DNA from: Bacillus spizizenii TU-B-10
GTDB lineage: Bacteria > Bacillota > Bacilli > Bacillales > Bacillaceae
Length of the DNA stretch: 64,000 nt
Direction: 5' to 3'
Assembly: GCF_000227465.1 (NCBI RefSeq)
Contig: NC_016047.1
Location: 387,001-451,000, forward strand
Shown: in pieces, positions 27,530 through 37,920 of the stretch
Numbering within the stretch: the stretch's first letter is position 1
How the letters are laid out: each line of letters starts with the position of its first letter
The notes under the pieces: model-generated
What the model was told of the DNA's origin: nothing
What the model saw: the letters and a program-made list of their open reading frames with translations, nothing else
The model's database searches: none
Made by a program: the position numbers and the translations under genes

Positions 27530-27871
27530 TCATTTTTCCTCCTCAAATGGTTTAGGAAAGGGGAGTCTTTTGTCTTTGAGAAATAGATCTTTTTGAATGG
27601 ATTAGCATCATATAACCAAAAAAATCAGTTCTTTTCTCACGGTTTTCACCGGATTTTCTGGAAACTCCGCCCTTCTTTGTCATGAATGGACCTATAAAAA
27701 GTTACAACGGATTTAATTTTAAGATTATTAGCTTTTATATTGAATAGGTTCATCATACTATTTTTGGTGAAAAATGTTCTGGAAAAACTGGTAAACTCAG
27801 AAATTTGTGTATTTTAGACTACTACTTTTTGATTAGTTGAAGGGGACATAAGAACGATGAAAGGGGCCACC
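27530..27871. other. Non-coding gap between ycdA and ycdB
   Basis: About 340 bases separate these divergent genes. It must hold both promoters: the DNA is AT-rich from about 27690 (for example TTATTAGCTTTTATATTGAA at 27725-27744), but I cannot assign a convincing -35/-10 pair. I see no ORF with a ribosome site, no strong hairpin and no repeat. Confidence 0.6.
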
Positions 27872-29272
27872 TTGGTGAAGAAAAAGGAACTGAAACAAAA
27901 AGCACTGGAAATCGGCCGGGTGCCGACACACTTAAAACTGGAAATTGAAGATTATGGCGATGATGAGAAAAGCGCACATTTTATTTGGACAGATCCTCAG
28001 GATGAACACATCGGCATTATCGTGGAACTTGGGCCGGATGGACAGCTGAAATCTCTTTCCCGAGATATTGAGCCTGAAAGCGGAGAAAGGCTGTCTGAGG
28101 AGAAATTAGAGGATATCATGCGCCAATTTGTAGAGACTCATTTTCCCGGGGCGCTGTCTGTCTTTGTGCGTGAAGAAAATGACCGTACATACGACGATAA
28201 AGTGAGATTTTCATATGTTCAAATAGAAGCCGGGCTTCCTCTTCCCATGAGCGGATTTATGGCTGAAGTTTCCTTATCAGGTGAGATCATTTACTTTCGC
28301 TATTACGGCAAAGCGGGCAGCATCATTAAGCCAATGAGGGTCGCGGATTATGAAGAGGCATTTGCCTTCATCAAGAAGGACGTGGAGTTCAACCTTTTGT
28401 TTGAGGTTCTCCATCGTTCTGTTTACAAAAACGGGGACGATCAGCCGCACTTGGTGTATGAGCCTGAATGTAGGGCTGTTACCGTGCCTGCCGATTTAGT
28501 GAAAGAAGAACAAGCATTTGATGATGACGATGACAGGGAGCCGGAAAGCTTTCCTCTCCCTTTATTCGAAGGGATTCACGAAAAGGCTGATCTTGGCAGT
28601 ATGATCGGAATCGAAAAAGGGTTTGTCAAGGAGCGGGAAACGGATTTGGGAGACGGGAGAATAAGGACCGTTTGGCGGAATCCGGCTGATCCCGTGTATC
28701 AGCCGGCGGATAAAAGCATGGACAGCTGGTTTAGAGGACGGGTTCATCAAGTGCTGAAAACCATTCATAACAAAGAAACCGGAAAACTCGAAGGCGTCAT
28801 GTCATTTATGGAGAAAAAAGAGCCGTTGACAGTAACTGAGGCAGAGTGCGAAAAAATTGCGCTTCGTTTTCTGTTTGCTTTATTCCCGAATGCCGATCAA
28901 TATTTTAAGATCAAATATGATGAACCCGATGAAGAAGAAAACGCAGTCGCTGGTTTTACATTTGAAGCTCATTGTCACGGGGTTCCGCTCCGGTTTGGGC
29001 AGATCAGAATCTGCGTCAGCCGCCAGACAGGGCACATTACCGTTTATATGGCACCGGATATTGACCCGAAGGAGCTGGAAGCCATTCATCCCGTTCCGGC
29101 CATTTCAGCAGAACAAGCCAAGTCTATCTTTTGGCAGCATTTTAAAGTTGAGCTTGGTTGGGAGAGAGAATACCGCGATGATGAAGAACAGAGCTACCGG
29201 CTCGTATATAAGCCGGTGTATCCGCGTTTTATCGAAGCCCATACAGGAGAGCCCGTTTTCAGTTCATGGTAA
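27872..29272 (+). CDS. ycdB: YcdB/YcdC repeat protein, paralogue of the next gene
   Basis: About 466 aa, no signal peptide or membrane span, strongly acidic. It contains two copies of the YcdB/YcdC repeat, related to PepSY-like folds, each ending in a motif such as GLPLPMSGFMAEVSLSGEIIYF or GVPLRFGQIRICVSRQTG. TTG at 27872 has AAAGGGG six bases upstream and aligns with the TTG start of ycdC; an ATG at 27857 (471 aa) is the alternative. Tandem with ycdC; function unknown. Confidence 0.8.
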   Translation: MVKKKELKQKALEIGRVPTHLKLEIEDYGDDEKSAHFIWTDPQDEHIGIIVELGPDGQLKSLSRDIEPESGERLSEEKLEDIMRQFVETHFPGALSVFVREENDRTYDDKVRFSYVQIEAGLPLPMSGFMAEVSLSGEIIYFRYYGKAGSIIKPMRVADYEEAFAFIKKDVEFNLLFEVLHRSVYKNGDDQPHLVYEPECRAVTVPADLVKEEQAFDDDDDREPESFPLPLFEGIHEKADLGSMIGIEKGFVKERETDLGDGRIRTVWRNPADPVYQPADKSMDSWFRGRVHQVLKTIHNKETGKLEGVMSFMEKKEPLTVTEAECEKIALRFLFALFPNADQYFKIKYDEPDEEENAVAGFTFEAHCHGVPLRFGQIRICVSRQTGHITVYMAPDIDPKELEAIHPVPAISAEQAKSIFWQHFKVELGWEREYRDDEEQSYRLVYKPVYPRFIEAHTGEPVFSSW

Positions 29273-29369
29273 GATAGCCAAAAGTCACACAAATGCCGCG
29301 GATATATAAGGTGAGATGTGATGAAAGTAACAGGAAGAATATCAGAAAACAACGACAATAATAGAAAAG

Positions 29370-29406
29370 GACCTTTCTTCACTTTAAATGAAGAAAGGTC
29401 TTTTTA
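29370..29406 (+). terminator. Terminator between ycdB and ycdC
   Basis: GACCTTTCTTCA (29370-29381) and TGAAGAAAGGTC (29389-29400) pair perfectly and a T-run follows. ycdC is thus probably transcribed separately or by read-through. Confidence 0.85.
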
Positions 29407-29457
29407 TATAATAAACAGGATTCTCTTTGTCGTAGACTCTTTGAAAGGATGACTTCA

Positions 29458-30819
29458 TTGGTTAATAAACAGCTGAAAAAGAAGGCGCAAGAGATCGGGA
29501 ATGTACCTCCGCATTATGAGCTTGAGATAGAAGATTACGACCAAAAGCAAAAGAAGAAGGGGCAGGCATACTTCATCTGGAAGGACCCTGAAGATCCGGA
29601 AAAGCACATTACAGTTGAACTCCGACATGACGGTGCTTTGCTCACCTTTTCAACAACCGTCCGCTCCGAGACAGACAAAAAACTTCCAGATGCCGAGTTG
29701 AAGCTGATGGCTCTTCAGTTTGCTGCTGCCAATCATCCCGGCACATTTATGAAATTTCACTTTCAAGGTAAGGAAGAACGGGGACAGCATATCCGTTTTA
29801 TCTATACCAAAATGGAACTGGGGCTTCCGCTTTCCAATTCAGGCTTTTTAATTGATATGACACGCAGCGGACAGATTGTCCATTTCTTATATTACGGAGA
29901 AGGGCATAAAGCCGAAGTTCCAAAGGAATTTGTAGCAAAAGAGAGGGTTGTGTCCCATTACTTAAATACAATGTCTTTGCAGCTGATGTACGATGTCATT
30001 GATGGCGAACAGGCACCCAGGCTTGTATATGAACCGATTTTGCCGGGATACAGCTACCCCGCGGATGTAGACGAAATCGTGCCTGACCAGCATATCGCAG
30101 ATGAAAGAATAGAAAACGGGGCGCCCCTGCCGCCGCTTCAAAACACGAAAGAAATCAATATATATGCCATGCTGGGCCTCACCTCTGATATGCAGAAAGT
30201 CAGTGAAAAGGACTTTGGAGAAGAAATAGGAAGCACGTGGCGAAAAGGCACTGCGCCGGAGCGTAAAGATTTAAGCATTGGAAGTTATTTTGAAACGAGA
30301 AATAAAAACACAATCAAAATGAAGACGGATAAAAAAACCGGAAAATTAAAAGCAGCGCTTTCTTTTATGGACCAGCGGAACAACCGCCAATGCTCAACGG
30401 AAGAATGCCAAAGGATAGCGCTTCAATTTTTGTATGCCCTCTATCCGAGAGCAGCTGAGTTTTTCAGAGCGAATCCCGTCCGAATTGATGAAAGAGGGAG
30501 GGTCCGCAATCATTTTTCTGTCTGGTATAAAGGAGTGCCGCTGCGGTTCGGCGCTGCCCGCATCATTGTCAATCCGGAAACGGGAATGATTGACGCTTTT
30601 ATGGCGCCGGATATTGATCCAGAACGATTGGAAACAATCAATCACAGGCCGGATGTTTCAGCTGAAGAAGCGAAAGAAACGTTTTTGGCCGCATTTGATG
30701 TGAAGCTGGAGTGGCAGCCTGATTTTACAGCAGGCAGCGATCAGCATTACAAACTTGTCTATAAGCCGGTTTATCCTTCCTATATTGATGCGCACATAAG
30801 GAAAAAGAAAAGGCTGTGA
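29458..30819 (+). CDS. ycdC: YcdB/YcdC repeat protein
   Basis: About 453 aa, cytosolic by sequence. Same layout as YcdB: N-terminus KKKAQEIGNVPPHYELEIED matches the YcdB start, then repeats with LGLPLSNSGFLIDMTRSGQI and GVPLRFGAARIIVNPETG. The GAAAGGA site (29443-29449) overlaps the ATG at 29449, so the TTG at 29458, eight bases downstream, is the better start and matches ycdB. Overall paralogy implies an old tandem duplication. No function known. Convergent with cwlK, six bases apart. Confidence 0.8.
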   Translation: MVNKQLKKKAQEIGNVPPHYELEIEDYDQKQKKKGQAYFIWKDPEDPEKHITVELRHDGALLTFSTTVRSETDKKLPDAELKLMALQFAAANHPGTFMKFHFQGKEERGQHIRFIYTKMELGLPLSNSGFLIDMTRSGQIVHFLYYGEGHKAEVPKEFVAKERVVSHYLNTMSLQLMYDVIDGEQAPRLVYEPILPGYSYPADVDEIVPDQHIADERIENGAPLPPLQNTKEINIYAMLGLTSDMQKVSEKDFGEEIGSTWRKGTAPERKDLSIGSYFETRNKNTIKMKTDKKTGKLKAALSFMDQRNNRQCSTEECQRIALQFLYALYPRAAEFFRANPVRIDERGRVRNHFSVWYKGVPLRFGAARIIVNPETGMIDAFMAPDIDPERLETINHRPDVSAEEAKETFLAAFDVKLEWQPDFTAGSDQHYKLVYKPVYPSYIDAHIRKKKRL

Positions 30820-30825
30820 GGGTGT

Positions 30826-31329
30826 CTAGTCAGGAATCATCTCCAAGTGGGGGTAGTCCTTGAATCGTTTCCAGTCCCCGCCCCACTCAAAGCCGAGTTT
30901 CTTAGCGATCTCGACAACCTCCAGCCAATCTGATTTTCCGTTTTGATTGCCGTCATATTCCATATCCCATATGATGCTGCCATCCTTTTTTTGAAGGGCG
31001 AAATCAATAGCTAAACCATAGTTATGATACGATTCCCCTCCTCTTGCATAGGTGACAATATTCCCTTTTTTTGTACGTCCCTGTTTATATAATTCGTCTT
31101 GTTCCTTAAAGGACCGGAATCCTTCTGTAATGACGACGGTAATGCCTTTATTCGCTGCTGCGGCCTTGAGGGCATCGGCATTCTGCTTCACAACCGGATG
31201 AAGATCCGAAGGGACAGGCATATCCTGCAGGGCATTTTGAGAATGCCATTCGTGCCGTATATAACTAAAACACAGATCAAGAAGAAACAGAATACATAAG
31301 ATAACAGATGTTTTTGCGGATAATTTCAT
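30826..31329 (-). CDS. cwlK: L-alanyl-D-glutamate peptidase CwlK
   Basis: 167-aa cell-wall peptidase (VanY/M15 type) that cuts between L-Ala and D-Glu of peptidoglycan stem peptides. An N-terminal hydrophobic segment (residues 7-23) exports or anchors it; a cysteine at about 20 lacks a classical lipobox. The zinc motif SYHNYGLAIDFAL (His, Asp) and the second His in DYPHLEM are present. Divergent from rapJ. Confidence 0.92.
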   Translation of the reverse strand: MKLSAKTSVILCILFLLDLCFSYIRHEWHSQNALQDMPVPSDLHPVVKQNADALKAAAANKGITVVITEGFRSFKEQDELYKQGRTKKGNIVTYARGGESYHNYGLAIDFALQKKDGSIIWDMEYDGNQNGKSDWLEVVEIAKKLGFEWGGDWKRFKDYPHLEMIPD

Positions 31330-31359
31330 ATCGGTCTCACTTTCTCATGATGTGCTAAA

Positions 31360-31407
31360 TGTTAACGCTTATACGATTGACTCTCTCTAAAAGCGAACAG
31401 CTATGAT
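31360..31407 (+). promoter_or_regulatory. rapJ promoter with upstream cre-like site
   Basis: TTGACT (31377-31382) and TATGAT (31402-31407) are 19 bp apart. Just upstream, 31360-31373 matches the reverse complement of the amyE operator in this window at 13 of 14 positions, so CcpA may act on rapJ or the divergent cwlK. Confidence 0.5.
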
Positions 31408-31449
31408 AAAATATAACATAAATAGTAGCAGGAGGAAGGAGGCAGACCG

Positions 31450-32571
31450 ATGAGAGCAAAGATTCCATCTGAGGAAGTGGCAGTAAAACTAAACGAATGG
31501 TACAAGCTCATTCGCGCATTTGAAGCAGATCAAGCAGAAGCGTTAAAGCAGGAGATCGAATACGATTTAGAAGACATGGAAGAAAATCAGGACTTGCTTT
31601 TATATTTTTCTTTGATGGAATTCCGTCATCGTATCATGCTTGATAAGCTGATGCCGGTGAAAGACAGCGACACCAAGCCTCCGTTCTCAGATATGCTGAA
31701 CGAAATTGAAAGCAATCAGCAAAAACTCACAGGCTTATTGGAATACTACTTTTATTATTTCAGAGGGATGTACGAATTTAAGCAGAAAAATTTCATATTA
31801 GCGATTGACCATTATAAACATGCCGAGGAAAAGCTCGAGTATGTCGAGGATGAGATCGAAAAAGCTGAGTTTCTTTTTAAGGTTGCAGAAGTGTATTATC
31901 ACATCAAACAAACGTATTTTTCAATGAATTATGCGAGCCAGGCGCTTGATATCTATACGAAATATGAATTGTACGGGCGCCGCCGCGTGCAGTGTGAATT
32001 TATCATCGCCGGAAACTTGACCGATGTTTATCATCATGAAAAAGCGCTGACACACTTGTGCAGCGCCTTAGATCATGCCAGGCAGCTTGAAGAAGCGTAC
32101 ATGATCGCCGCTGCCCATTATAATGTCGGACACTGTAAGTACAGTCTGGGCGATTACAGTGAAGCGGAGGGCTATTTCAAAACAGCCGCCGCCATTTTTG
32201 AGGAGCACAATTTTCAGCAGGCCGTTCAAGCCGTTTTTTCACTGACCCATATCTACTGTAAAGAGGGAAAATACGACAAAGCGGCAGAGACGTATGGCCG
32301 CGGGGTAAAGAGCGCCGCTGAATGGGAAGATGACATGTATTTGACGAAATTCCGCCTCATTCATGAGCTGTATCTTGGAAGCGGCGACCGGAGTGTGCTT
32401 AAAGAATGCTTTGATCTGCTGGAATCCCGCCAGCTTCTTGCAGATGCTGAGGATCTGTTGCATGATACAGCGGAACGTTTCAATCAGCAGGAACGTTACG
32501 AGTCCGCCGCTTTCTTTTACCGCAGGCTGATGAATATTAAAAAGAAGCTTGCTGAGCAGCGTTTTCAATAG
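31450..32571 (+). CDS. rapJ: Rap-family TPR phosphatase/regulator RapJ
   Basis: 373-aa cytosolic Rap protein: an N-terminal three-helix bundle followed by six to seven TPR repeats (for example AEVYYHIKQTYFSMNYASQALDIY). Rap proteins dephosphorylate Spo0F or block ComA and are inhibited by Phr pentapeptides. No phr-like exported peptide gene follows: a terminator begins seven bases after the stop, so RapJ must respond to a Phr encoded elsewhere, if any. Confidence 0.93.
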   Translation: MRAKIPSEEVAVKLNEWYKLIRAFEADQAEALKQEIEYDLEDMEENQDLLLYFSLMEFRHRIMLDKLMPVKDSDTKPPFSDMLNEIESNQQKLTGLLEYYFYYFRGMYEFKQKNFILAIDHYKHAEEKLEYVEDEIEKAEFLFKVAEVYYHIKQTYFSMNYASQALDIYTKYELYGRRRVQCEFIIAGNLTDVYHHEKALTHLCSALDHARQLEEAYMIAAAHYNVGHCKYSLGDYSEAEGYFKTAAAIFEEHNFQQAVQAVFSLTHIYCKEGKYDKAAETYGRGVKSAAEWEDDMYLTKFRLIHELYLGSGDRSVLKECFDLLESRQLLADAEDLLHDTAERFNQQERYESAAFFYRRLMNIKKKLAEQRFQ

Positions 32572-32577
32572 GTGGTG

Positions 32578-32610
32578 GCAGAGAACATAATCGGTTCTCT
32601 GCTTTTTTTT
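32578..32610 (+). terminator. Terminator after rapJ
   Basis: GCAGAGAAC (32578-32586) and GTTCTCTGC (32594-32602) pair perfectly and eight Ts follow. Confidence 0.88.
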
Positions 32611-32615
32611 ATGCT

Positions 32616-32641
32616 GTTTTCAACCCGAAAAAATAGGGTAT
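32616..32641 (+). promoter_or_regulatory. SigB-type promoter of ycdF-ycdG
   Basis: GTTTTC (32616-32621), 14 bp, then GGGTAT (32636-32641) fits the general-stress sigma-B consensus. There is no competing SigA pair near the ATG. Confidence 0.88.
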
Positions 32642-32681
32642 TTTCCACTGCATAATGGAAAATCAGAGGAGGATATCGTTT

Positions 32682-33458
32682 ATGTATAAAGATTTAACCG
32701 GAAAAACAGCGATTGTGACAGGTTCTTCAAAAGGAATCGGGAAAGCCATTGCGGAACGATTTGGACAGGAGAAAATGAATGTTGTTGTGAATTACCACAG
32801 CGATCCATCTGGAGCCGATGAAACTGTGGACATCATTAAGCGTAACGGAGGGAAAGCTGTCGCAGTTGAGGCGGATGTGTCCAAAGAAGCAGGGATTCAG
32901 GCGCTCTTGGACACCGCTTTAGAGCATTTTGGCACGCTCGATGTCATGGTGAACAACTCCGGCTTTAACGGCACGGAAGCCATGCCGCATGAGATGAGTC
33001 TAGAAGATTGGCAGAGAGTCATTGATGTCAACGTCACCGGAACCTTTATGGGAGCCAAAGCAGCGCTTAACCACATGATGAAAAACAACATCAAAGGCAA
33101 TGTGCTGAATATCTCTAGCGTTCACCAGCAGATCCCGCGCCCCGTCAACGTCCAGTATTCCACGTCCAAAGGCGGCATCAAGATGATGACAGAAACGCTG
33201 GCGCTCAACTATGCGGATAAGGGAATCCGTGTCAACGCGATAGCGCCCGGCACCATTGCAACAGAATCAAATGTTGATACGAAAAAGGAAGAGAACAAAC
33301 AAAAACAATTGAAGAAAATCCCGATGAAAGCTTTCGGAAAGCCGGAAGAAGTGGCAGCAGCAGCGGCTTGGCTCGTATCTGAGGAAGCGAGCTATGTGAC
33401 CGGCACAACACTATTCATCGACGGCGGAATGACACTTTATCCATCTCAGCTTGAATAG
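32682..33458 (+). CDS. ycdF: Glucose 1-dehydrogenase-like short-chain dehydrogenase
   Basis: 258-aa SDR enzyme, similar to GDH of spores. Cofactor motif TGSSKGIGKAIA, then NNSG, catalytic Ser in LNISSVHQQ and YxxxK as YSTSK; the C-terminal YVTGTTLFIDGGM is typical. NAD(P)-dependent sugar oxidation is inferred. ATG 32682 follows AGAGGAGGATATCG. Predicted general-stress operon with ycdG, 24 bases downstream. Confidence 0.93.
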   Translation: MYKDLTGKTAIVTGSSKGIGKAIAERFGQEKMNVVVNYHSDPSGADETVDIIKRNGGKAVAVEADVSKEAGIQALLDTALEHFGTLDVMVNNSGFNGTEAMPHEMSLEDWQRVIDVNVTGTFMGAKAALNHMMKNNIKGNVLNISSVHQQIPRPVNVQYSTSKGGIKMMTETLALNYADKGIRVNAIAPGTIATESNVDTKKEENKQKQLKKIPMKAFGKPEEVAAAAAWLVSEEASYVTGTTLFIDGGMTLYPSQLE

Positions 33459-33482
33459 AACACTAAACAGGGGGATTGCGGG

Positions 33483-35174
33483 ATGAAAACAGACTGGTGG
33501 AAGGATGCGGTGGTGTATCAAATTTATCCGAGAAGCTTTCAGGACAGCAATGGAGATGGAATGGGAGACCTGCGGGGGATCATTTCCCGCCTTGATTACA
33601 TAAAGGAGCTCGGGGCAGATGTGATTTGGATTTGCCCGATTTATCCTTCTCCGAATGTTGATTACGGCTATGATGTGACGGACCATAAGATGATTATGGA
33701 TTCATACGGAACGATGGATGATTTTCACGAGCTGCTTGACGAGGTGCATCAGCGCGGATTAAAGCTGGTGATGGATTTTGTGTTAAATCACACCTCGGTC
33801 GAACATCCGTGGTTTAAAGAAGCGGAGCTGGACAAAAACAGCAAATACCGCAGCTATTACTTTTGGCGCCCCGGCACAAAGAACGGCCCTCCGACGGACT
33901 GGGTGTCTGACTACGGATGCCCGGTCTGGCAATACGAGGAGCACACGGGAGAATATTATCTCCACATGAATGCCGTCAAACAAGCTGATTTAAATTGGGA
34001 ACATCCTGAGGTGCGCCAAGCAGTGTTTGACATGATGAGGTTTTGGCTCGATAAAGGGGTAGACGGCTTGCGCATTGATCAGCTCCATCTCATTTCTAAG
34101 AAAGAATATCTTCCTTCGTATGAGGACTATATCAATCAGCAGGCAGAGCCGAAGCCTTTCCAGCCAAATGGCGAACGAATTCATGACTATTTAAAAGAAA
34201 TGACAGATGAAGTATTTTCCCGGTACGATGTGATGTCTGTCGGAGAGGTTGGCTCTGTTACACCGGAGGAAGGGCTAAAGTATACGGGAACCGATAAGCA
34301 TGAGCTGAATATGATTTTTCACTTTCAGCATATGGAGCTTGACCAGCAGCCGGGAAAAGAACATTGGGATGTAAAGCCCCTTGAGCTTTCTGATTTAAAA
34401 TCGGTTTTGACATCATGGCAAAAGCAGCTGGAACATCAAGGGTGGAATACATTGTATTGGTGTAACCACGACCAGCCCCGGATTGTGTCCAGGTTCGGAG
34501 ACGATGGGGAATACCGCAAAGCATCTGCGAAAATGCTGGCCACCGTTCTTTATCTCATGAAGGGAACGCCATATATTTATCAGGGAGAAGAAATCGGGAT
34601 GACAAACGCGCCGTTTACCCGGATTGAGGACTACAAAGATATCCAAACGATCAATATGTATCATAAACGGGTATTTGAAAAAGGCTATGATCCAGAAGAC
34701 GTGATGAGATCGATCTTAGCCAAAAGCCGGGATCATGCCCGGACGCCGATGCAGTGGAGCAACGGCAAAAATGCCGGATTTACTGACGGCACGCCTTGGT
34801 TGAAGGTCAACCCGAACTTCACGGCCATCAATGTGGAAGAGGCACAGACAGACCCTGATTCGATCCTAACCTATTATAAAAAGCTGATCAGCCTGAGAAA
34901 GCAGTACGCTGATCTCATCAAAGGAAGCTATGAACTTTTGCTTCCGGATGATCCGCAGCTGTTTGTGTACGTGAGAGAAAATGGTAAACAACAGCTTTTG
35001 TCGGTGAATAACTTTTCAAAAGAGCAAGCTGTTTTCAGGTGGCCTAAGAACTGTGGCAAGGCTCAGGCATCCCTGCTTCTCAGCAATTATAAAAACAACG
35101 GTGACCTTGCTGATGAAATGGTGTTTCAGCCTTATGAGAGCAGGGTGTATCTTCTGGACAATTCAATCAAATGA
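33483..35174 (+). CDS. ycdG: Oligo-1,6-glucosidase-type alpha-glucosidase (GH13)
   Basis: 563-aa cytosolic glycoside hydrolase of family 13 with intact signature regions: DFVLNHTS (I), GLRIDQLHL with catalytic Asp (II), VGEVGSV with catalytic Glu (III) and WCNHDQPR with the third acid (IV). In this branch region II often reads GFRMDVI, so the Gln-Leu here is less typical and may affect specificity. Probably hydrolyses isomaltose or short alpha-glucosides. Expressed with ycdF from a SigB-like promoter. Confidence 0.92.
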   Translation: MKTDWWKDAVVYQIYPRSFQDSNGDGMGDLRGIISRLDYIKELGADVIWICPIYPSPNVDYGYDVTDHKMIMDSYGTMDDFHELLDEVHQRGLKLVMDFVLNHTSVEHPWFKEAELDKNSKYRSYYFWRPGTKNGPPTDWVSDYGCPVWQYEEHTGEYYLHMNAVKQADLNWEHPEVRQAVFDMMRFWLDKGVDGLRIDQLHLISKKEYLPSYEDYINQQAEPKPFQPNGERIHDYLKEMTDEVFSRYDVMSVGEVGSVTPEEGLKYTGTDKHELNMIFHFQHMELDQQPGKEHWDVKPLELSDLKSVLTSWQKQLEHQGWNTLYWCNHDQPRIVSRFGDDGEYRKASAKMLATVLYLMKGTPYIYQGEEIGMTNAPFTRIEDYKDIQTINMYHKRVFEKGYDPEDVMRSILAKSRDHARTPMQWSNGKNAGFTDGTPWLKVNPNFTAINVEEAQTDPDSILTYYKKLISLRKQYADLIKGSYELLLPDDPQLFVYVRENGKQQLLSVNNFSKEQAVFRWPKNCGKAQASLLLSNYKNNGDLADEMVFQPYESRVYLLDNSIK

Positions 35175-35177
35175 CTC

Positions 35178-35203
35178 AGCCCGGCATTTTCAGCCGGGTT
35201 TTT
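35178..35203 (+). terminator. Terminator after ycdG
   Basis: CCCGGC (35180-35185) and GCCGGG (35193-35198) form a GC-rich stem followed by Ts. Confidence 0.75.
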
Positions 35204-35303
35204 AAGTACATATATTCGCGCCATAGACGGGAAGAATAACATCAAAATGAAAATTACTCTTGCAAAACGTAATGACTTCGGTTTATTATGATATAGGATT
35301 ACA

Positions 35304-35324
35304 AAATCGTTATCATTTTGATTT
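35304..35324. promoter_or_regulatory. Zur box upstream of znuA
   Basis: Half-sites AAATCGTTAT and ATTTTGATTT around a central C make a 21-bp dyad close to the Bacillus Zur consensus (AAATCGTAAT-N-ATTACGATTT, about 17 of 20 positions). Zinc-loaded Zur should repress znuACB from here. Confidence 0.88.
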
Positions 35325-35354
35325 AAAGTTACTGAAAAAGAGGGGATATAAGAT

Positions 35355-36332
35355 ATGTTTAAAAAATGGAGCGGCTTGTTTGTGATTGCAGCATGCTTTT
35401 TATTGGTTGCAGCATGCGGCAACTCATCAACAAAAGGGTCGGCGGACTCAAAGAGTGATAAACTGCATGTTGTCACAACGTTCTACCCGATGTATGAATT
35501 TACAAAACAAATTGTAAAAGACAAAGGCGATGTGGATCTGTTAATCCCATCTTCCGTTGAACCGCATGATTGGGAACCGACGCCGAAAGACATTGCCAAC
35601 ATTCAGGATGCTGATTTGTTCGTTTATAATAGTGAATACATGGAGACGTGGGTTCCGTCAACTGAAAAAAGCATGGGCCAAGGGCATGCCGTTTTCGTCA
35701 ATGCGAGCAAAGGCATTGATTTAATGAAAGGCTCTGAAGAAGAACATGAGGAGCACGGAGAGCACGAGGAGCATGAGCATGGGGAGCATGAGCACAGCCA
35801 TGAAATGGACCCTCACGTATGGCTCAGCCCTGTTCTGGCGCAAAAGGAAGTTAAAAATATAACGGCCCAAATCGTAAAGCAGGACCCGGATAATAAAGAA
35901 TACTACGAGAAAAATAGTGCAGAATATATTGCAAAACTGCAGGATCTTGATAAACTATATCGTACAACCGTAAAAAAAGCGGCGAAGAAAGAATTCATCA
36001 CGCAGCATACAGCTTTTGGCTATTTGGCAAAAGAATACGGCCTGACTCAGGTTCCGATTGCAGGGATTTCTCCTAACCAAGAGCCAAGCGCAGCCGACTT
36101 GGCAAAGCTGAAAACATATGCCAAAGAACATAACGTAAAAGTGATTTACTTTGAAGAAATTGCATCCTCAAAGGTCGCAGAAACGCTTGCCAATGAAATC
36201 GGCGCGAAGACAGAAGTGCTCGATACACTGGAAGGCTTAAGCAAAGAAGAACAAGATAAAGGCTTAGGGTATATCGACATTATGAAACAAAACCTCGATG
36301 CCCTGAAAGATTCACTATTGGATAAATCATAA
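35355..36332 (+). CDS. znuA: Zinc-binding lipoprotein of the Znu ABC transporter
   Basis: 325-aa substrate-binding protein (cluster A-I), also called adcA/ycdH. Signal peptide with lipobox VAAC (Cys21 region). A histidine/glutamate-rich loop (about residues 130-151, ten histidines) between the two lobes is typical of zinc binders. Metal ligands are expected in EPHDWEP, MDPHVWLSP, QHTAFGY and the Glu of FEEIASSK. First gene of the Zur-controlled operon; a hairpin separates it from znuC. Confidence 0.95.
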   Translation: MFKKWSGLFVIAACFLLVAACGNSSTKGSADSKSDKLHVVTTFYPMYEFTKQIVKDKGDVDLLIPSSVEPHDWEPTPKDIANIQDADLFVYNSEYMETWVPSTEKSMGQGHAVFVNASKGIDLMKGSEEEHEEHGEHEEHEHGEHEHSHEMDPHVWLSPVLAQKEVKNITAQIVKQDPDNKEYYEKNSAEYIAKLQDLDKLYRTTVKKAAKKEFITQHTAFGYLAKEYGLTQVPIAGISPNQEPSAADLAKLKTYAKEHNVKVIYFEEIASSKVAETLANEIGAKTEVLDTLEGLSKEEQDKGLGYIDIMKQNLDALKDSLLDKS

Positions 36333-36333
36333 G

Positions 36334-36364
36334 ATAGTGTGCGCCGGAGGGTGCACACTATTTC
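36334..36364 (+). terminator. Intercistronic hairpin between znuA and znuC
   Basis: ATAGTGTGCGCC (36334-36345) and GGGTGCACACTAT (36349-36361) pair, followed by a short TTTCTTT tail. It probably lets znuA be made in excess over znuCB. Confidence 0.7.
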
Positions 36365-36386
36365 TTTGTGAGAAAGGAAGATTGAC

Positions 36387-37881
<1,495 letters not shown>

Positions 37882-37885
37882 CATG

Positions 37886-37920
37886 AAAAGCAGTTTTCCA
37901 TAGGGAAAACTGCTTTTTTT
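37886..37920. terminator. Bidirectional terminator between znuB and yceB
   Basis: AAAAGCAGTTTTCC (37886-37899) and GGAAAACTGCTTTT (37904-37917) pair perfectly; the T-run runs into the yceB stop. Confidence 0.88.

Noticed and set aside
29321-29452. 43-codon ORF starting MKVTGRISENNDNN with an upstream AGGTGAG
   Set aside because: A strong terminator lies in its middle and its 3' end overlaps the ycdC ribosome site; it reads as non-coding spacer.
35735-35810. Repetitive GAGCATGAGCACGG-like DNA
   Set aside because: It simply encodes the His/Glu-rich zinc loop of ZnuA; not a DNA repeat element.
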